Source: an uncultured Paracoccaceae bacterium
Lineage (GTDB): Bacteria > Pseudomonadota > Alphaproteobacteria > Rhodobacterales > Rhodobacteraceae
Direction: 5' to 3'
DNA: 64,000 nucleotides
Assembly: GCA_947498985.1 (NCBI GenBank)
Contig: CANMMF010000005.1
Span: 248,001-312,000 of the forward strand
The notes beneath the pieces were generated by a model. The model saw only the letters and a list, made by a program, of their open reading frames with translations. It searched no databases and had not been told where the DNA came from. Numbering within the stretch: position 1 is the stretch's first letter; the number at the start of each line of letters is the position of its first letter. A program made the position numbers and the translations under genes. This document shows positions 1-10,754 of this stretch, piece after piece.

Positions 1-1509
1 GTCGAGGATGTGGTGGCCGAACAGGGCTCGGGCAGTTTTGACGCGCTGCCGGTGCCGCTGCTCAAGGTGGCACCCGACGGGCGGCTCCTGCGGGCCAATC
101 CCGAAGCGCGGCGACTGCTCAATCTGGAGGCCGACCAGCTCGGCAATCTGGCCGAACATATGGAGGGGCTCGGTCGCGCCCTGCGCACATGGCTGCAGGA
201 GGCGGCGGAACGGCGCGGTTTGCACCGGTCGGAATTCCTGCGCCTGACGCGCGCGGATCAGGAGATCTTTGTCCAGGTCACGCTCAATCGCGTGGTCGAG
301 GATGGTGAGCCTTTGCTGGTTGCGGTACTGAACGACGCCACCGAGCTCAAGACGCTCGAGGCGCAGTTTGTCCAGAGCCAGAAAATGCAGGCCATCGGGC
401 AGCTTGCGGGCGGTGTGGCGCATGATTTCAACAACCTGCTCACCGCGATCTCGGGCCATTGCGACCTGATGCTGCTGCGCCATGACCAGGGCGATCCGGA
501 TTACGGCGATCTGGTGCAGATCAACCAGAACGCCAACCGGGCCGCCGCGCTCGTGGGCCAGTTGCTGGCGTTTTCGCGCAAGCAGACCATGCGCCCGGAA
601 GTGCTGGACCTGCGCGACACGCTGTCGGATCTCACCCATCTGCTCAACCGTCTGGTGGGGGAGCGTGTGCGGCTGTCGCTGCGCCACGACCCGATCCTGC
701 CGTCGATCCATGGCGACCGGCGGCAGCTCGAACAGGTGATGATGAACCTGGTGGTGAACGCCCGCGACGCGATGGCCGAAGGCGGCGAGATCGTGATCGA
801 GACGGAGCGGCGGGTGCTGCGCGAGAACCTCACCCGCGACCGCGCCGTGGTGCCGCCGGGCACCTATGTCTGCGTGCGGGTGAGCGACGAGGGCTGCGGC
901 ATCCCGCCCGACAAGCTGCAAAAGGTGTTCGAGCCGTTCTTTACCACAAAAGGCACCGGCGAGGGCACCGGGCTTGGCCTCTCCACGGTCTACGGCATCG
1001 TCAAGCAATCGGGCGGATACGTCTTTGTCGACAGCGTGTTGGGGCAGGGGTCGAGCTTTACGCTGCTGTTCCCGGCCCATGAGCGCCGCGAGGAAGAGCA
1101 ACCGGCGCCGCTCGCGCCCGCCGCGCGGAAACTGGCCGCCAAAGGGTCCGGCGTGGTGCTTCTGGTCGAGGACGAAGCGCCGGTGCGCGCCTTTGCCGCC
1201 CGTGCCCTGCGCCTGCGCGGCTACACCGTGATCGAGGCCGAGACCGCGGAAGAAGCGCTGGAGATCCTCGACGATCAGGACATGGTGGTCGACATCTTCG
1301 TGACCGATGTGGTGATGCCTGGCATGGACGGGCCGACATGGGTGCGCAAGGCCCGCGAGACCCGCCCCGAAGTCAGCGTCGTCTTTGTCTCGGGCTATGC
1401 AGAAGACGCCTTTGGCGAAGGCCGCGACGAGATCCCCAATTCGGTGTTCCTGCCCAAACCGTTCTCTCTCAACGACCTGACAGAGACGGTGCACCGCCAG
1501 ATCGACTGA
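1..1509 (+). CDS. cckA: Hybrid sensor histidine kinase CckA (3' part)
   Basis: The gene is cut by the window edge; the frame is open from base 1. Counting from the GTG at 10, the visible part has a PAS-like segment (about 10-115), a HisKA H-box with His138 in [11 protein letters not shown], an N-box ([11 protein letters not shown], about 245-254), G-boxes of a HATPase domain (DEGCGIPP and [11 protein letters not shown]), and a C-terminal receiver domain with the phospho-acceptor Asp433 in [11 protein letters not shown]. This order, the long gap-free HisKA/HATPase/REC tail and the position beside recA fit CckA, the hybrid kinase that feeds phosphate through ChpT to CtrA and CpdR in alphaproteobacteria. 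The N-terminal membrane and first PAS parts lie outside the window. The partner chpT is at the other end of the window. Another orphan hybrid kinase is possible but less likely. Confidence 0.88.
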   Translation, partial: VEDVVAEQGSGSFDALPVPLLKVAPDGRLLRANPEARRLLNLEADQLGNLAEHMEGLGRALRTWLQEAAERRGLHRSEFLRLTRADQEIFVQVTLNRVVEDGEPLLVAVLNDATELKTLEAQFVQSQKMQAIGQLAGGVAHDFNNLLTAISGHCDLMLLRHDQGDPDYGDLVQINQNANRAAALVGQLLAFSRKQTMRPEVLDLRDTLSDLTHLLNRLVGERVRLSLRHDPILPSIHGDRRQLEQVMMNLVVNARDAMAEGGEIVIETERRVLRENLTRDRAVVPPGTYVCVRVSDEGCGIPPDKLQKVFEPFFTTKGTGEGTGLGLSTVYGIVKQSGGYVFVDSVLGQGSSFTLLFPAHERREEEQPAPLAPAARKLAAKGSGVVLLVEDEAPVRAFAARALRLRGYTVIEAETAEEALEILDDQDMVVDIFVTDVVMPGMDGPTWVRKARETRPEVSVVFVSGYAEDAFGEGRDEIPNSVFLPKPFSLNDLTETVHRQID

Positions 1510-1649
1510 CGCGCGGCGACGCGGCCCCGGCTGTCGCACAGATGGCCTGCAACGCCATGCAGAGAACCTGACACACGAATGGCCGCCTGCAATCAAGGAT
1601 TTCAACGCGTTACGTGATGCGCGATGGATCGGGTACTTCGTCAGGCGCT

Positions 1650-2243
1650 TTAGCTCGCGCGCTCCCAGATCGCAAAATCCTCGGCCTGCTTGCGGCGCAG
1701 CTTGGCCTCCGTCTCTGCAGAAAGCGCGGTGTCGCGCCGCGGAGAGACGTTTTCGCGGGGCAAAGCGATCTCGGTGCCCAGCCGGTCTTCGAGAAATGCC
1801 AGCAAGCCTGACTGGTTTTCGTATTTGAACAGATGATCGACTGTGACACCGTTGGGCCGCGGCTCCACAAATTTTGCCTGGCTGCCGACATTGGCAAATG
1901 GCGGGCGCTCGCCGGTTGCATAAGCCTGGCAGAACGCGTCGAAGCTGAGGCCGCGTGTCGAGGTCGGTTTGCCCTCGAGAAACCCGCGCTGGCGATAGCG
2001 ATACCAGGAACCGAGCCAGTCGATCGGCTCGCGGATCACCGCCATCAGATCCATCTTCTCGGCACCCATCTTTTCGAACATCGGACGGAAAAACCGGTTG
2101 TAGCGATAGACCGGCGCGTGTTTGAGCTCCGGCGGATCGCTCACCACCATGGAGGCCAGCGGCGCCAGCGCGCTCTCATATGCCGAACTGCCGGTCTTCG
2201 GCACCGCGAGCAACACCAGTCTTTGCTTCCAGAACACCAGCAT
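1650..2243 (-). CDS. Sulfotransferase-family protein
   Basis: A 197-residue protein that would transfer sulfate from PAPS to an unknown acceptor. The PAPS 5'-phosphosulfate loop is visible near the start (AVPKTGSSAYESAL) and the 3'-phosphate motif is the later VIREPIDWLGSWYRYR. I chose the ATG at 2243 because a GAAGGG ribosome site precedes it and the protein then begins at the first beta strand; the longer frame to 2282 has no such signal. It lies convergent to cckA and divergent from recA. Similar short sulfotransferase-fold genes are common in roseobacters, where the acceptor is usually unknown. The fold is well supported; the substrate is not. Confidence 0.72.
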   Translation of the reverse strand: MLVFWKQRLVLLAVPKTGSSAYESALAPLASMVVSDPPELKHAPVYRYNRFFRPMFEKMGAEKMDLMAVIREPIDWLGSWYRYRQRGFLEGKPTSTRGLSFDAFCQAYATGERPPFANVGSQAKFVEPRPNGVTVDHLFKYENQSGLLAFLEDRLGTEIALPRENVSPRRDTALSAETEAKLRRKQAEDFAIWERAS

Positions 2244-2320
2244 TTCCAGACCCTTCGCGCAAATCCCGCCGTCATCAACCATTGTTTAACCCTCTGCGGC
2301 CAGACTGGGAACGGAAAGAT

Positions 2321-2354
2321 TTGACTTGAAATGTTCCCATTTTGATCTCATAGA
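2321..2354 (+). promoter_or_regulatory. recA promoter (-35 TTGACT)
   Basis: TTGACT at 2321-2326 is a good -35 box. A weak -10 lies around 2345-2352 (ATCTCATA). The SOS box starts just downstream, which suits repression by LexA at the start site. The -10 assignment is uncertain. Confidence 0.5.
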
Positions 2355-2369
2355 GAACAAGAGGCGAAC
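2355..2369 (+). promoter_or_regulatory. LexA SOS box upstream of recA
   Basis: GAAC at 2355-2358 and GAAC at 2366-2369 are separated by exactly 7 bases. GAACN7GAAC (GTTCN7GTTC on the other strand) is the established alphaproteobacterial LexA operator. It lies 51 bases before the recA start. Confidence 0.88.
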
Positions 2370-2420
2370 AAAACCACCGATAGACGCCCCGCGAGGGCTG
2401 TGGAATAAGGGCGAGGACCA

Positions 2421-3500
2421 ATGGCAACAGCAGATCTTCTCAGCATGGACAACAAGCGCAAGGCCGACAAGCAGAAGGCGCTCGACAGCGCTCTGGCGCA
2501 GATCGAGCGGCAGTTCGGCAAAGGCTCGATCATGAAACTCGGTGGCGAAAACGCCATCAAGGATATCGAGTCGACCTCGACCGGATCGCTCGGGCTCGAC
2601 ATCGCGCTTGGCATCGGCGGGTTGCCGAAAGGGCGCATCATCGAGATTTACGGGCCGGAAAGCTCGGGCAAGACGACGCTGACGCTGCATTGCGTCGCCG
2701 AGGAACAGAAAAAAGGTGGGGTTTGTGCCTTTGTCGACGCCGAGCACGCGCTGGATCCGCAATATGCGCGCAAGCTCGGCGTGGATCTTGACGAGCTGCT
2801 GATCAGCCAGCCAGACACCGGCGAACAGGCGCTCGAGATCACCGACACGCTGGTGCGGTCGGGGGCGGTGAACATGGTGGTGGTGGATTCGGTCGCCGCA
2901 CTGACGCCGAAATCCGAGCTTGAAGGCGATATGGGCGACAGCTCCGTCGGGGTGCATGCCCGCCTGATGAGCCAGGCGATGCGCAAGCTCACAGGCTCGA
3001 TCTCGCGCTCCAATTGCATGGTGATCTTCATCAACCAGATCCGGATGAAGATCGGCGTGATGTTCGGCAGCCCGGAGACGACGACGGGCGGCAACGCGCT
3101 GAAATTCTACAGCTCCGTGCGGCTCGATATCCGCCGCACCGGGGCCATCAAGGATCGCGACGAAGTGGTCGGCAACGCCACCCGCGTCAAGGTCGTCAAG
3201 AACAAGGTCGCGCCGCCCTTCAAGCAGGTCGAGTTTGACATCATGTATGGCGAAGGCATCTCCAAGACCGGCGAGCTTCTGGATCTCGGGGTGAAGGCCG
3301 GCGTCGTGGAGAAATCGGGCGCCTGGTACAGCTATGGCGACGAACGCATCGGCCAGGGACGCGAGAACGCCAAGGGGTTTTTGCGGGAAAACACCCAGGT
3401 GGCTTATGAGATCGAGGACAAGATCCGCGCCGCACACGGGCTCGATTTCGACATGCCCGAAGCCGAGGCGGCGCAAGACGACGATGTGATGGAGAGCTGA
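2421..3500 (+). CDS. recA: Recombinase RecA
   Basis: A 359-residue RecA, the usual length. It forms ATP-dependent filaments on single-stranded DNA, drives strand exchange, and promotes LexA self-cleavage. The Walker A motif GPESSGKT is at residues 78-85, Walker B (VVVDSVAAL) and the L2-region motif [16 protein letters not shown] are present, and the acidic C-terminal tail ([10 protein letters not shown]) is typical. The ATG at 2421 follows a GCGAGGA ribosome site. An internal ATG at 2445 would also give a plausible start. It is a single-gene unit, with an SOS box upstream and a strong terminator at 3567. Confidence 0.99.
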   Translation: MATADLLSMDNKRKADKQKALDSALAQIERQFGKGSIMKLGGENAIKDIESTSTGSLGLDIALGIGGLPKGRIIEIYGPESSGKTTLTLHCVAEEQKKGGVCAFVDAEHALDPQYARKLGVDLDELLISQPDTGEQALEITDTLVRSGAVNMVVVDSVAALTPKSELEGDMGDSSVGVHARLMSQAMRKLTGSISRSNCMVIFINQIRMKIGVMFGSPETTTGGNALKFYSSVRLDIRRTGAIKDRDEVVGNATRVKVVKNKVAPPFKQVEFDIMYGEGISKTGELLDLGVKAGVVEKSGAWYSYGDERIGQGRENAKGFLRENTQVAYEIEDKIRAAHGLDFDMPEAEAAQDDDVMES

Positions 3501-3566
3501 CCCCGGTCGCAGATGGGGACTGCCGAAACCCCCCGGTCGCTGACGGGCGGTCGAGACTATCCGGAG

Positions 3567-3600
3567 ACGAGGGGTCGGACGCGGCCCCTCGTTTTCGTTT
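3567..3600 (+). terminator. Rho-independent terminator of recA
   Basis: Perfect 8-bp stem ACGAGGGG/CCCCTCGT with a 10-base loop, followed by TTTTCGTTTT. It lies 67 bases after the recA stop. Confidence 0.88.
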
Positions 3601-3721
3601 TGCGCCATGCGCGGCCGGGGATCGCGCCCGCGAAACCCACGCGCGACGCCGCCGCCTGTGGACAGAGCGCCAGCACGGCGATACATCTGCGCCAGACGCG
3701 ATCACCCCGCACAGAAGGCAG

Positions 3722-6403
3722 ATGAAGATGCGCACGCTGAACGATATCCGGTCGAGCTTTTTGGGCTATTTCGAGAAGCAGGGCCACGCGGTTGTCGAGT
3801 CGAGTCCGCTGGTGCCGCGCAACGATCCCACGCTGATGTTTGCCAATTCCGGCATGGTGCAGTTCAAGAACCTTTTTACCGGGGTCGAAACGCGCGATTA
3901 CAAGCGCGCGACCACGGCGCAGAAATGCGTGCGCGCGGGAGGCAAGCACAACGATCTCGACAATGTCGGCTACACCGCGCGGCACCACACGTTTTTCGAG
4001 ATGCTGGGGAATTTTTCCTTCGGGGATTATTTCAAATCCGACGCCATCCCCTTTGCCTGGGAGATGGTGACCCGCGAGCTTGATATCACACCCGAGCGCC
4101 TGCTGGTCACGGTCTATCACACCGATGATGAAGCCGTTGATATCTGGAAGAAAACCGGCGTTCCCGAGGATCGGATCATCCGCATCGCGACGGATGACAA
4201 CTTCTGGCAGATGGGACCGACCGGGCCGTGCGGGCCCTGTACGGAAATCTTTTTCGACCATGGCGACCAGCATTGGGGCGGGCCTCCGGGCAGTCCCGAA
4301 GAAGACGGCGACCGCTTTGTCGAGATCTGGAATCTCGTCTTCATGCAATACGAGCAGTTCGAGGATGGCACTCGCAAGGAGCTGGCCGCGCAGAGCATCG
4401 ACACCGGCATGGGGATCGAGCGGGTGGCGGCACTTTTGCAGGGCACCAACGACAATTATGCCACCGATCTCATGCGCTCGCTGATCGAGGCAAGCGCGGA
4501 TGTGACCTCCACCGATCCCGACGGACCGGGCAAGACCCATCACCGGGTGATCGCCGATCATTTGCGCTCGACCTCGTTTCTGATCGCCGACGGGGTGATG
4601 CCCAGCAATGACGGGCGCGGCTATGTGCTGCGGCGGATCATGCGGCGCGCGATGCGGCATGCGCATATGCTGGGCGCCGCGGATCCGGTGATGCACAAGC
4701 TGGTGCCGGCGCTGGTGCGCCAGATGGGCGCGCAATATGGCGAGCTGCCGCGCGCGCAGGCGCTGATCGAAGAGACGTTGCTGAGCGAAGAGACGCGGTT
4801 CAAGCAGACGCTGGATCGGGGTCTGAAACTGCTCGACGAGGAACTTGCGGGCCTGCCCGACAGTGCGGCCCTGCCCGGCGAGGCGGCGTTCAAGCTTTAC
4901 GACACCTATGGGTTTCCGCTCGATCTGACGCAGGACGCGCTGCGCGAGCGGGGCCGCGCGGTGGACACCGACGGGTTCGACACCGCCATGGCGGCGCAAA
5001 AGGCCAAGGCGCGCGCCGCCTGGTCCGGCACCGGAGAGGCCGCGGATCTGGCGCTCTGGTTCGACATTGCCGAAGCGCAGGGCGCCACGGATTTCCTGGG
5101 CTATGACACGGAGATCGCCGAAGGGCAGATCCTCGCGCTGATCCGCGACGGGGCCGAAACCGAGGCGCTCGACGCCGGCGAAAGCGGTTGGGTGGTGATG
5201 AACCAGACGCCGTTTTACGGCGAAAGCGGGGGTCAGGTCGGCGACACCGGCTGGCTGCGGCGGCTCGAGGATGAGGACGACATCGCGGAAGTGACCGACG
5301 CGCAGAAGATGGCGGCAGGCAAGCTGACGGCGCATCAGGTCACCGTGCGCAAGGGCCGCTTTGCCAGGGGCGATGCGCTGCAGCTCGAGGTGGATCACAA
5401 GCGGCGGACCTCGATTCGCGCCAACCACTCGGCCACTCATCTGCTGCACGAGGCGCTGCGGCGCGCGCTTGGCGATCACGTCGCGCAGCGCGGCTCGCTC
5501 AACGCGCCGGACCGGCTGCGCTTCGATTTCAGCCACGGAAAGGCGCTGAGTCTCGAGGAGCTGAAGCGGGTCGAGGAAGAGGTGAATGCCTATATCCGCC
5601 AGAACGCCGCCGTGACGACCCGGATCATGACGCCGGACGATGCACGCGCGATCGGTGCGCAGGCGCTCTTTGGCGAGAAATACGGCGAGGAAGTGCGGGT
5701 TGTGTCGATGGGCGAGCAGGCCGGGTCGGGCAAGGGCAGCGACGGGCGGACCTATTCGCTGGAGCTTTGCGGCGGCACCCATGTGCGCCAGACCGGCGAT
5801 ATCGGGGTCTTCGTGACGCTGGGCGATTCCGCTTCCTCGGCAGGGGTGCGCCGGATCGAGGCGCTGACCGGGGCGGAGGCGTTTGCCTATCTCTCAGGGC
5901 AGGACCACAGGCTGGCCGAAGTGGCGCTGGAGCTCAAGACGCAAGCCGCCGAGGTGCCCGCGCGGGTCAAGGCGCTGCTCGACGAACGCAAGGCGCTCTC
6001 CAATGAGGTGGCGCAACTCAGGCGAGAGCTGGCCATGGCGGGCGGCGGCGGGCAGGGCGGCGGCGCAGAGGCCCGCGATGTCGGCGGCGTGCGGTTTGTG
6101 GCGCAGCTGCTGTCGGGCGTGTCGGGCAAGGACCTGCCATCCCTGATTGACGAACATAAACAACGTCTTGGATCAGGTGCTGTTCTGCTGATCGCAGATG
6201 CGGGCGGCAAGGCGGCGGTGGCGGCGGGGGTAACCGAAGACCTGACGGGCACCGTTTCGGCGGTTGATCTGGTACGCGCCGCGGTTGCAGAACTGGGCGG
6301 CAAAGGCGGCGGTGGCCGCGCGGACATGGCGCAGGGGGGCGGCAGGGATGCGGCCAACGCGGATGCGGCCATCAAGGCGGCAGAAGCCGTTATCGGAGGG
6401 TAG
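3722..6403 (+). CDS. alaS: Alanine--tRNA ligase
   Basis: Charges tRNA-Ala in the cytoplasm. The protein of 893 residues is close to the family norm. The N-terminal class II catalytic domain has the typical start [13 protein letters not shown] and [16 protein letters not shown]. The editing domain has the zinc-binding [11 protein letters not shown] (about residue 569) and CGGTH (about residue 683). The Gly/Ala-rich C-terminal C-Ala domain ends near 893. AGAAGG precedes two in-frame ATGs (3722 and 3728), and either could be used. A DUF1330 gene follows with one base between stop and start, so the two are likely co-transcribed. The recA-alaS order is common in alphaproteobacteria. Confidence 0.98.
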   Translation: MKMRTLNDIRSSFLGYFEKQGHAVVESSPLVPRNDPTLMFANSGMVQFKNLFTGVETRDYKRATTAQKCVRAGGKHNDLDNVGYTARHHTFFEMLGNFSFGDYFKSDAIPFAWEMVTRELDITPERLLVTVYHTDDEAVDIWKKTGVPEDRIIRIATDDNFWQMGPTGPCGPCTEIFFDHGDQHWGGPPGSPEEDGDRFVEIWNLVFMQYEQFEDGTRKELAAQSIDTGMGIERVAALLQGTNDNYATDLMRSLIEASADVTSTDPDGPGKTHHRVIADHLRSTSFLIADGVMPSNDGRGYVLRRIMRRAMRHAHMLGAADPVMHKLVPALVRQMGAQYGELPRAQALIEETLLSEETRFKQTLDRGLKLLDEELAGLPDSAALPGEAAFKLYDTYGFPLDLTQDALRERGRAVDTDGFDTAMAAQKAKARAAWSGTGEAADLALWFDIAEAQGATDFLGYDTEIAEGQILALIRDGAETEALDAGESGWVVMNQTPFYGESGGQVGDTGWLRRLEDEDDIAEVTDAQKMAAGKLTAHQVTVRKGRFARGDALQLEVDHKRRTSIRANHSATHLLHEALRRALGDHVAQRGSLNAPDRLRFDFSHGKALSLEELKRVEEEVNAYIRQNAAVTTRIMTPDDARAIGAQALFGEKYGEEVRVVSMGEQAGSGKGSDGRTYSLELCGGTHVRQTGDIGVFVTLGDSASSAGVRRIEALTGAEAFAYLSGQDHRLAEVALELKTQAAEVPARVKALLDERKALSNEVAQLRRELAMAGGGGQGGGAEARDVGGVRFVAQLLSGVSGKDLPSLIDEHKQRLGSGAVLLIADAGGKAAVAAGVTEDLTGTVSAVDLVRAAVAELGGKGGGGRADMAQGGGRDAANADAAIKAAEAVIGG

Positions 6404-6404
6404 A

Positions 6405-6692
6405 ATGCCAGCACTTTGGATCGCGCATGTGACGGTCACCGACCCCGACGCCTATGGCAAATACGCCGAGCTTGCGGGCCCGGCGATTGCCGCGCATGGC
6501 GGCAAATTCATCGCCCGCGGCGGGCGCTATGTGCAGCTTGAAGGCCAGGAGCGCGCGCGCAATGTCGTGGCGCGCTTCCCGTCGGTCGAGGCGGCGGTGG
6601 CGTGCTACAATTCGGACGCCTACCAGCTCGCGCTCAACCACGCGCGGGACGCGTCGGAGCGCGAATTGATGGTGGTGGAAATCGACGACTGA
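6405..6692 (+). CDS. DUF1330 family protein
   Basis: A 95-residue ferredoxin-fold (dimeric alpha/beta barrel) protein with the DUF1330 pattern: WIAHVTVTDPDAYGKYAE at the start, then GGKFIARGGRY and LNHARDASERELMVVE. The biochemical role of the family is not established. The ATG lies one base after the alaS stop with GGAGGG just upstream inside alaS, so it is probably translated from the alaS message. Confidence 0.88.
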   Translation: MPALWIAHVTVTDPDAYGKYAELAGPAIAAHGGKFIARGGRYVQLEGQERARNVVARFPSVEAAVACYNSDAYQLALNHARDASERELMVVEIDD

Positions 6693-6860
6693 CTCTTTGG
6701 TGCACGCCGGTCCGCCGGTCGCACGCGCGGGATTGATCCGGACACAAGGGCGCAAATGCCGAAACCGCGCCCGGGATATCCGGACCCGCCGATAAATCGG
6801 GCAACGGTACTGCCATTGCCTCTATTTCACCGTTGGGATTTCGCCACCGGGCCGTCAGAT

Positions 6861-6887
6861 GGAAATGGACCCCGAAGATCCATTTCC
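6861..6887 (-). terminator. Stem-loop 3' of the 6920-7267 gene
   Basis: Perfect 9-bp stem GGAAATGGA/TCCATTTCC with a 9-base loop, 33 bases past the stop of the minus-strand gene at 6920. There is no T-run, so it may be an mRNA 3' structure rather than a classical terminator. Confidence 0.45.
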
Positions 6888-6919
6888 CCGAACCGCCGCG
6901 AAATCCGGTTCATCCGGCG

Positions 6920-7267
6920 TCAGTGGCGATAGCCGCAGAGCGCAAAAAGCGTCACGGTGGCTTCCTGCTTGCCGGTGGGACGGCCGCTGTCATTGGTGAA
7001 CTCCACCGTCCAGCTATGCGTGTCCATCGGATAGCTCGCGGTGACCACAAGCGGGCCGCGCGAGGTGAGCTGGTCGATGTTCTGCACGCCGCCCGCCATC
7101 ACGTAATGACCATGTGAGCACTTGATCGTGGCCTTGAACGAGCCGCCCGCCGAGATCACCGGCAGCAGCACCGTGGCGGTTTCAGGACCATGCGCCGCGG
7201 TTTGCGACGCGCCGAACGCGGTGGCGGCGAACAGAGTCGCGACGAGGGTTTTCTTGAGGATCGACAT
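6920..7267 (-). CDS. Small secreted protein of unknown function
   Basis: A 115-residue protein with a clear Sec signal peptide (MSILKKTLVATLFAATAFG, cleavage near TAAHG). The mature part is about 90 residues and beta-rich, with two cysteines (CSHGHYV and LCGYRH) that could form a disulfide, and a His-rich end. GGAG lies 7 bases before the ATG. It is followed by a stem-loop and preceded by an AT-rich stretch that probably holds its own promoter. I recognise no family. Confidence 0.72.
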   Translation of the reverse strand: MSILKKTLVATLFAATAFGASQTAAHGPETATVLLPVISAGGSFKATIKCSHGHYVMAGGVQNIDQLTSRGPLVVTASYPMDTHSWTVEFTNDSGRPTGKQEATVTLFALCGYRH

Positions 7268-7416
7268 GAGAATGCTCCATAGGATAATCGAATGATCAGA
7301 TTGCTAATACGGATTAATCACATACTATCTATTCGGCAGCCGGCAATCCACGACTGCCGGGTCCAAGCCTAAAAGGGCCATTGGGATTTGTCCACGATTT
7401 CGTGATATAGCCGGTC

Positions 7417-7440
7417 ATCGGAGCCGGAATTGGCTCCGAT
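7417..7440 (-). terminator. Stem-loop 3' of typA
   Basis: Perfect 9-bp stem ATCGGAGCC/GGCTCCGAT with a 6-base loop, 30 bases after the typA stop. The T-run (TTTTTT, 7448-7453) is on the plus-strand side, so as a terminator it would work better rightward. It may simply stabilise the typA 3' end. Confidence 0.5.
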
Positions 7441-7469
7441 CCGGGAATTTTTTCCGCAAGCAGGAAAAG

Positions 7470-9287
7470 TCAGCCTGCGCGGGCCGCCCGTTTGCGTTCA
7501 TGCGGATCGAGATGACGCTTGCGCAGGCGGATCGCATTGGGTGTCACTTCGACCAGCTCATCGTCGTTGATATAGGCGATGGCCTCTTCCAGCGAGAGCG
7601 TGATCGGCGTGGTGAGCCGCACCGCCTCATCGGTGCCGGAGGCGCGTACATTGGTCAGCTTCTTGCCTTTTAGGGGGTTCACTTCGAGATCGTTTTCGCG
7701 GCTGTGCTCGCCGATGATCATGCCGGTATAGACCTTGGCCTGCGCGCCGATCATCATCTTGCCGCGCTCCTCGAGGTTCCAGAGCGCATAGGCCACCGCC
7801 TCGCCATTTTCCATCGAGATGAGCACACCGGCGCGCCGTCCGGGGATCGCGCCCTTGTGCGGCGCCCAGCCGTGAAACACGCGGTTCAGCACGCCGGTGC
7901 CGCGGGTGTCGGTCAGGAACTCGCCGTGATAGCCGATGAGCCCGCGCGAGGGCACATGTGCGATGATGCGGGTCTTGCCAGCCCCGGCAGGGCGCATCTC
8001 CACAAGCTCGCCCTTGCGCGCGCCGGTGAGTTTCTCGATCACCGCGCCGGAATAGTCGTCATCGACGTCGATCGTGGCCTCTTCGATGGGCTCCATCAGC
8101 CCTTCATCGGTGTCGCGCATGATCACCTGCGGGCGCGATATGGAAAGCTCGAACCCTTCGCGGCGCATGTTCTCGATCAGCACACCCATCTGCAATTCGC
8201 CACGGCCCGAAACCTCGAACGCCTCGCCGCCCGGCGTGTCGGCGATCTTGATGGCGACGTTGGATTCCGCCTCTTTCATCAGACGGTCGCGAATGACGCG
8301 GGACTGCACTTTCTTGCCGTCGCGCCCCGCCAGCGGGCTGTCATTGATGCCGAAGGTCACGGTGATGGTGGGCGGATCGATGGGCTGCGCCTCGAGCGGC
8401 TCATCAACCGCCAGCGCGCAGATCGTGTCGGCCACGGTGGCCTTGGACATGCCGGCAATCGAGACGATGTCGCCTGCCACCGCCTCGTCGATATCGGCCA
8501 TGGTGAGGCCGCGGAACGCCTGGATCTTCGTCACCCGGAACTGTTCGATCTTCTGACCGATGCGGCTGAGCGCCTGCACCGAGGCGCCAACCTTGAGCCG
8601 CCCGGATTCCACCCGGCCGGTGAGGATGCGCCCGACAAAGGGATCGGCCCCCAGCGTGGTGGCCAGCATGCGGAAATCCTCATCCGCGTGTTTGACCTGC
8701 TTGGGCGCGGGCACGTGGTTGATGATGAGATTGAAGAGCGCCGAGAGGTCGCGGCGCGGCCCGTCAAGCTCCGCATCCGCCCAGCCGGAGCGGCCCGAGG
8801 CATAAAGATGCGGGAAATCGAGCTGGTCCTCGTCGGCATCGAGATTGGCAAAAAGGTCAAAGCATTCATCGAGCGCGCGGTCAGGCTCGGCATCGGGCTT
8901 GTCGACCTTGTTGAGCACCACGATGGGCCGCAGCCCCAGCGCCAGCGCCTTGGAGGTCACGAACTTGGTCTGCGGCATCGGCCCTTCGGCGGCATCGACC
9001 AGCAGCACCACACCGTCGACCATCGACAGGATCCGCTCCACCTCGCCGCCGAAATCGGCGTGGCCGGGGGTGTCGACGATGTTGATGCGCGTCGATTTCC
9101 ATTCCACGGAGGTGGGCTTGGCAAAGATCGTGATGCCGCGCTCGCGCTCCAGATCGTTGCTGTCCATGGCGCGCTCGGCCACGGCCTGGTTGGCGCGAAA
9201 CGCACCGGATTGTTTCAGCAACTCGTCCACAAGCGTGGTCTTGCCGTGGTCCACGTGGGCGATGATCGCAATATTGCGCAGGTCCAT
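7470..9287 (-). CDS. typA: Ribosome-associated GTPase TypA/BipA
   Basis: A translational GTPase of 605 residues, the family length, that binds the ribosome and helps 50S assembly and stress adaptation. The protein begins [20 protein letters not shown] with the P-loop AHVDHGKT; G3 is DTPGHADF and G4 is NKVDKP. Elongation-factor domains II, III and V and the TypA-specific C-terminal domain (LGTRASGTDE-like, here [13 protein letters not shown]) follow. The start at 9287 matches the family; the upstream extension to 9443 has no homologous character. GAAAGAG precedes the start. Confidence 0.97.
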   Translation of the reverse strand: MDLRNIAIIAHVDHGKTTLVDELLKQSGAFRANQAVAERAMDSNDLERERGITIFAKPTSVEWKSTRINIVDTPGHADFGGEVERILSMVDGVVLLVDAAEGPMPQTKFVTSKALALGLRPIVVLNKVDKPDAEPDRALDECFDLFANLDADEDQLDFPHLYASGRSGWADAELDGPRRDLSALFNLIINHVPAPKQVKHADEDFRMLATTLGADPFVGRILTGRVESGRLKVGASVQALSRIGQKIEQFRVTKIQAFRGLTMADIDEAVAGDIVSIAGMSKATVADTICALAVDEPLEAQPIDPPTITVTFGINDSPLAGRDGKKVQSRVIRDRLMKEAESNVAIKIADTPGGEAFEVSGRGELQMGVLIENMRREGFELSISRPQVIMRDTDEGLMEPIEEATIDVDDDYSGAVIEKLTGARKGELVEMRPAGAGKTRIIAHVPSRGLIGYHGEFLTDTRGTGVLNRVFHGWAPHKGAIPGRRAGVLISMENGEAVAYALWNLEERGKMMIGAQAKVYTGMIIGEHSRENDLEVNPLKGKKLTNVRASGTDEAVRLTTPITLSLEEAIAYINDDELVEVTPNAIRLRKRHLDPHERKRAARAG

Positions 9288-9624
9288 TTCGGTCTCTTTC
9301 GGGGTAATCGCGGCGGTTGGGCGCGGCCTAGCCGGGATCGGGGCGGAACGCCAGAGGAAATGGCGGCGCAGGCGTTGCGCATGGGCGACAGTCCGGCCTG
9401 CGCTGCGGCGGACCGGGAACCGGCAGGCTTTTGCCCGAAACATGGCGTGTCATGCGCGGTGTTTGGCGCATCCCGCAGCGTCAACCGGCCAATCCCGGCG
9501 GAACACGAAACCGTGTGGCGAGGGGGGCGTTGAATGCGCAGAAGCGGTGCCTAACTCGCATCCGCAACGGCGCGGGATCTTCCACGCCGATCAACCACGG
9601 ACAGACCCGAAGGGAGCATGTCTC
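9288..9624 (+). other. Divergent intergenic region typA / outer-membrane protein
   Basis: 337 bases between two divergent genes. It must hold both promoters, but I see no strong -35/-10 pair, repeat or RNA. Open frames through it are extensions of neighbouring shadows. Confidence 0.5.
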
Positions 9625-10200
9625 ATGAAACATATTCTTCTCAGCAGCGCGCTTGCGCTGGTTGCCACCGGCGCCATCGCCGGTGACCCGACCCCCACCT
9701 ATGCCGAGCCCGAGCCGATCCAGGCCGCGCCGGTGGCCGTGCCGCTTGGCGGTGACTGGACGGGCGCCTATGCCGGTCTCAGCTTTGGCAATCTCGACGT
9801 CGATGGCGGCGGGTTCGACGACAACGGCCCGGCTTATGGTGTCTTTGGCGGCTATGACTACGATTTCGGCCAGTTTGTCCTTGGTGGCGAGCTTGAGTGG
9901 CAATCCATGGACGATCTTGACTTGGGCGGGATCGACATCGACAACGTCACCCGTCTGAAGGTCCGCGCCGGTTATGATGCCGGTCCGGCCCTGATCTACG
10001 GTGTCCTGGGTGCAGCCCGCGCCGATACCAGCATCGGCGATGCCGATGGCGCGGTGGCCGGTCTTGGCATGGATTACAAGGTGACCGACCGCTTTACCGT
10101 GGGCGCCGAATACCTCGCACACCGCTTCGACGATGCCGCCAACAGCGGTATCGACGTGGATGCCAACGCGATCAACCTGCGGGGCGCGCTGCGCTTCTGA
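9625..10200 (+). CDS. OmpA-like/Omp25-type outer-membrane beta-barrel protein
   Basis: A 191-residue protein with signal peptide [19 protein letters not shown], a proline-rich linker ([19 protein letters not shown]), then a predicted eight-strand barrel: [13 protein letters not shown] opens it, [21 protein letters not shown] is a strand pair, and the protein ends in phenylalanine (LRGALRF), the usual BAM recognition end. This is the small porin-like/Omp25 class. It is a single-gene unit with GGGAG 9 bases upstream and a strong terminator after it. The exact function is unknown. Confidence 0.85.
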   Translation: MKHILLSSALALVATGAIAGDPTPTYAEPEPIQAAPVAVPLGGDWTGAYAGLSFGNLDVDGGGFDDNGPAYGVFGGYDYDFGQFVLGGELEWQSMDDLDLGGIDIDNVTRLKVRAGYDAGPALIYGVLGAARADTSIGDADGAVAGLGMDYKVTDRFTVGAEYLAHRFDDAANSGIDVDANAINLRGALRF

Positions 10201-10223
10201 TCGTCTCGACCGACACGAGAGAG

Positions 10224-10256
10224 CCCCCGGCACACAACGCGCCGGGGGTTTTCGTT
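10224..10256 (+). terminator. Rho-independent terminator of the beta-barrel gene
   Basis: Perfect stem CCCCCGGC/GCCGGGGG with a 9-base loop, then TTTTCGTT. It lies 23 bases after the stop. Confidence 0.9.
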
Positions 10257-10263
10257 GCCGCCC

Positions 10264-10593
10264 TCAATGGGTGGCGCTGGTGGAAAAAAGGTTGATCACC
10301 GCAATCCCCGCCACGATCAGCACGATGCCCAGAACCGCCGCAAGATCGAGCTTCTGCCCGAAGACAAGCAACCCGATCAGCGCGATGAACACGATGCCGA
10401 GCCCCGACCAGATCGCATAGGCGATCCCCACCGGCATGAACTTGAGCGCAATTGCCAGCAGGTAGAACGCAACCGCATAGGCCAGCACCACCACGATGGA
10501 GGGGCCGAGCCGGGTAAATTGCTGGCTGGCCTGCAAGGCCGTGGTGCCGATGGTCTCCGCGAGGATCGCGGCGGCAAGGATGAGATATGGCAA
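10264..10593 (-). CDS. Small multidrug resistance (SMR) family exporter
   Basis: A 109-residue four-helix membrane protein of the EmrE/QacE type that exports cationic compounds by proton antiport as an antiparallel dimer. The essential membrane glutamate is in the first helix (AAAILAETIGTTAL). The motifs YAVAFYLLAIALK, GIAYAIWSGLGIV and VLGIVLIVAGIAVINL are typical. The start is TTG at 10593: translation from there gives the family N-terminus, and CGGAG lies 8 bases upstream. Drug exporter versus guanidinium exporter cannot be separated with certainty, though the sequence looks more like the EmrE branch. It lies downstream of the MttB-like gene on the same strand, 161 bases away. Confidence 0.88.
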   Translation of the reverse strand: MPYLILAAAILAETIGTTALQASQQFTRLGPSIVVVLAYAVAFYLLAIALKFMPVGIAYAIWSGLGIVFIALIGLLVFGQKLDLAAVLGIVLIVAGIAVINLFSTSATH

Positions 10594-10754
10594 GGCGAGG
10601 CTCCGGTGTGATCGACATGGGTGCGCGCGGGCATATGCAGGGCGCGCGGCGCGGCCGCCACAGGCCCTGGCGACAAGCAGCTGACAGGTGTCTCTCACGA
10701 CACCGGCGCGCGCGCAATTCTGCCACGCAGCGGAAACATGCCCCGCACACGCAC

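Noticed and set aside
3557-5782. 741-residue open frame on the minus strand
   Set aside because: Shadow of alaS in a GC-rich genome; the plus strand has the full enzyme.
7704-9533. 609-residue open frame on the plus strand
   Set aside because: Shadow of typA; no family character and no ribosome site.
10594-10754. Possible guanidine riboswitch before the SMR gene
   Set aside because: The conserved ykkC segments are absent; the SMR protein looks more like the multidrug branch.
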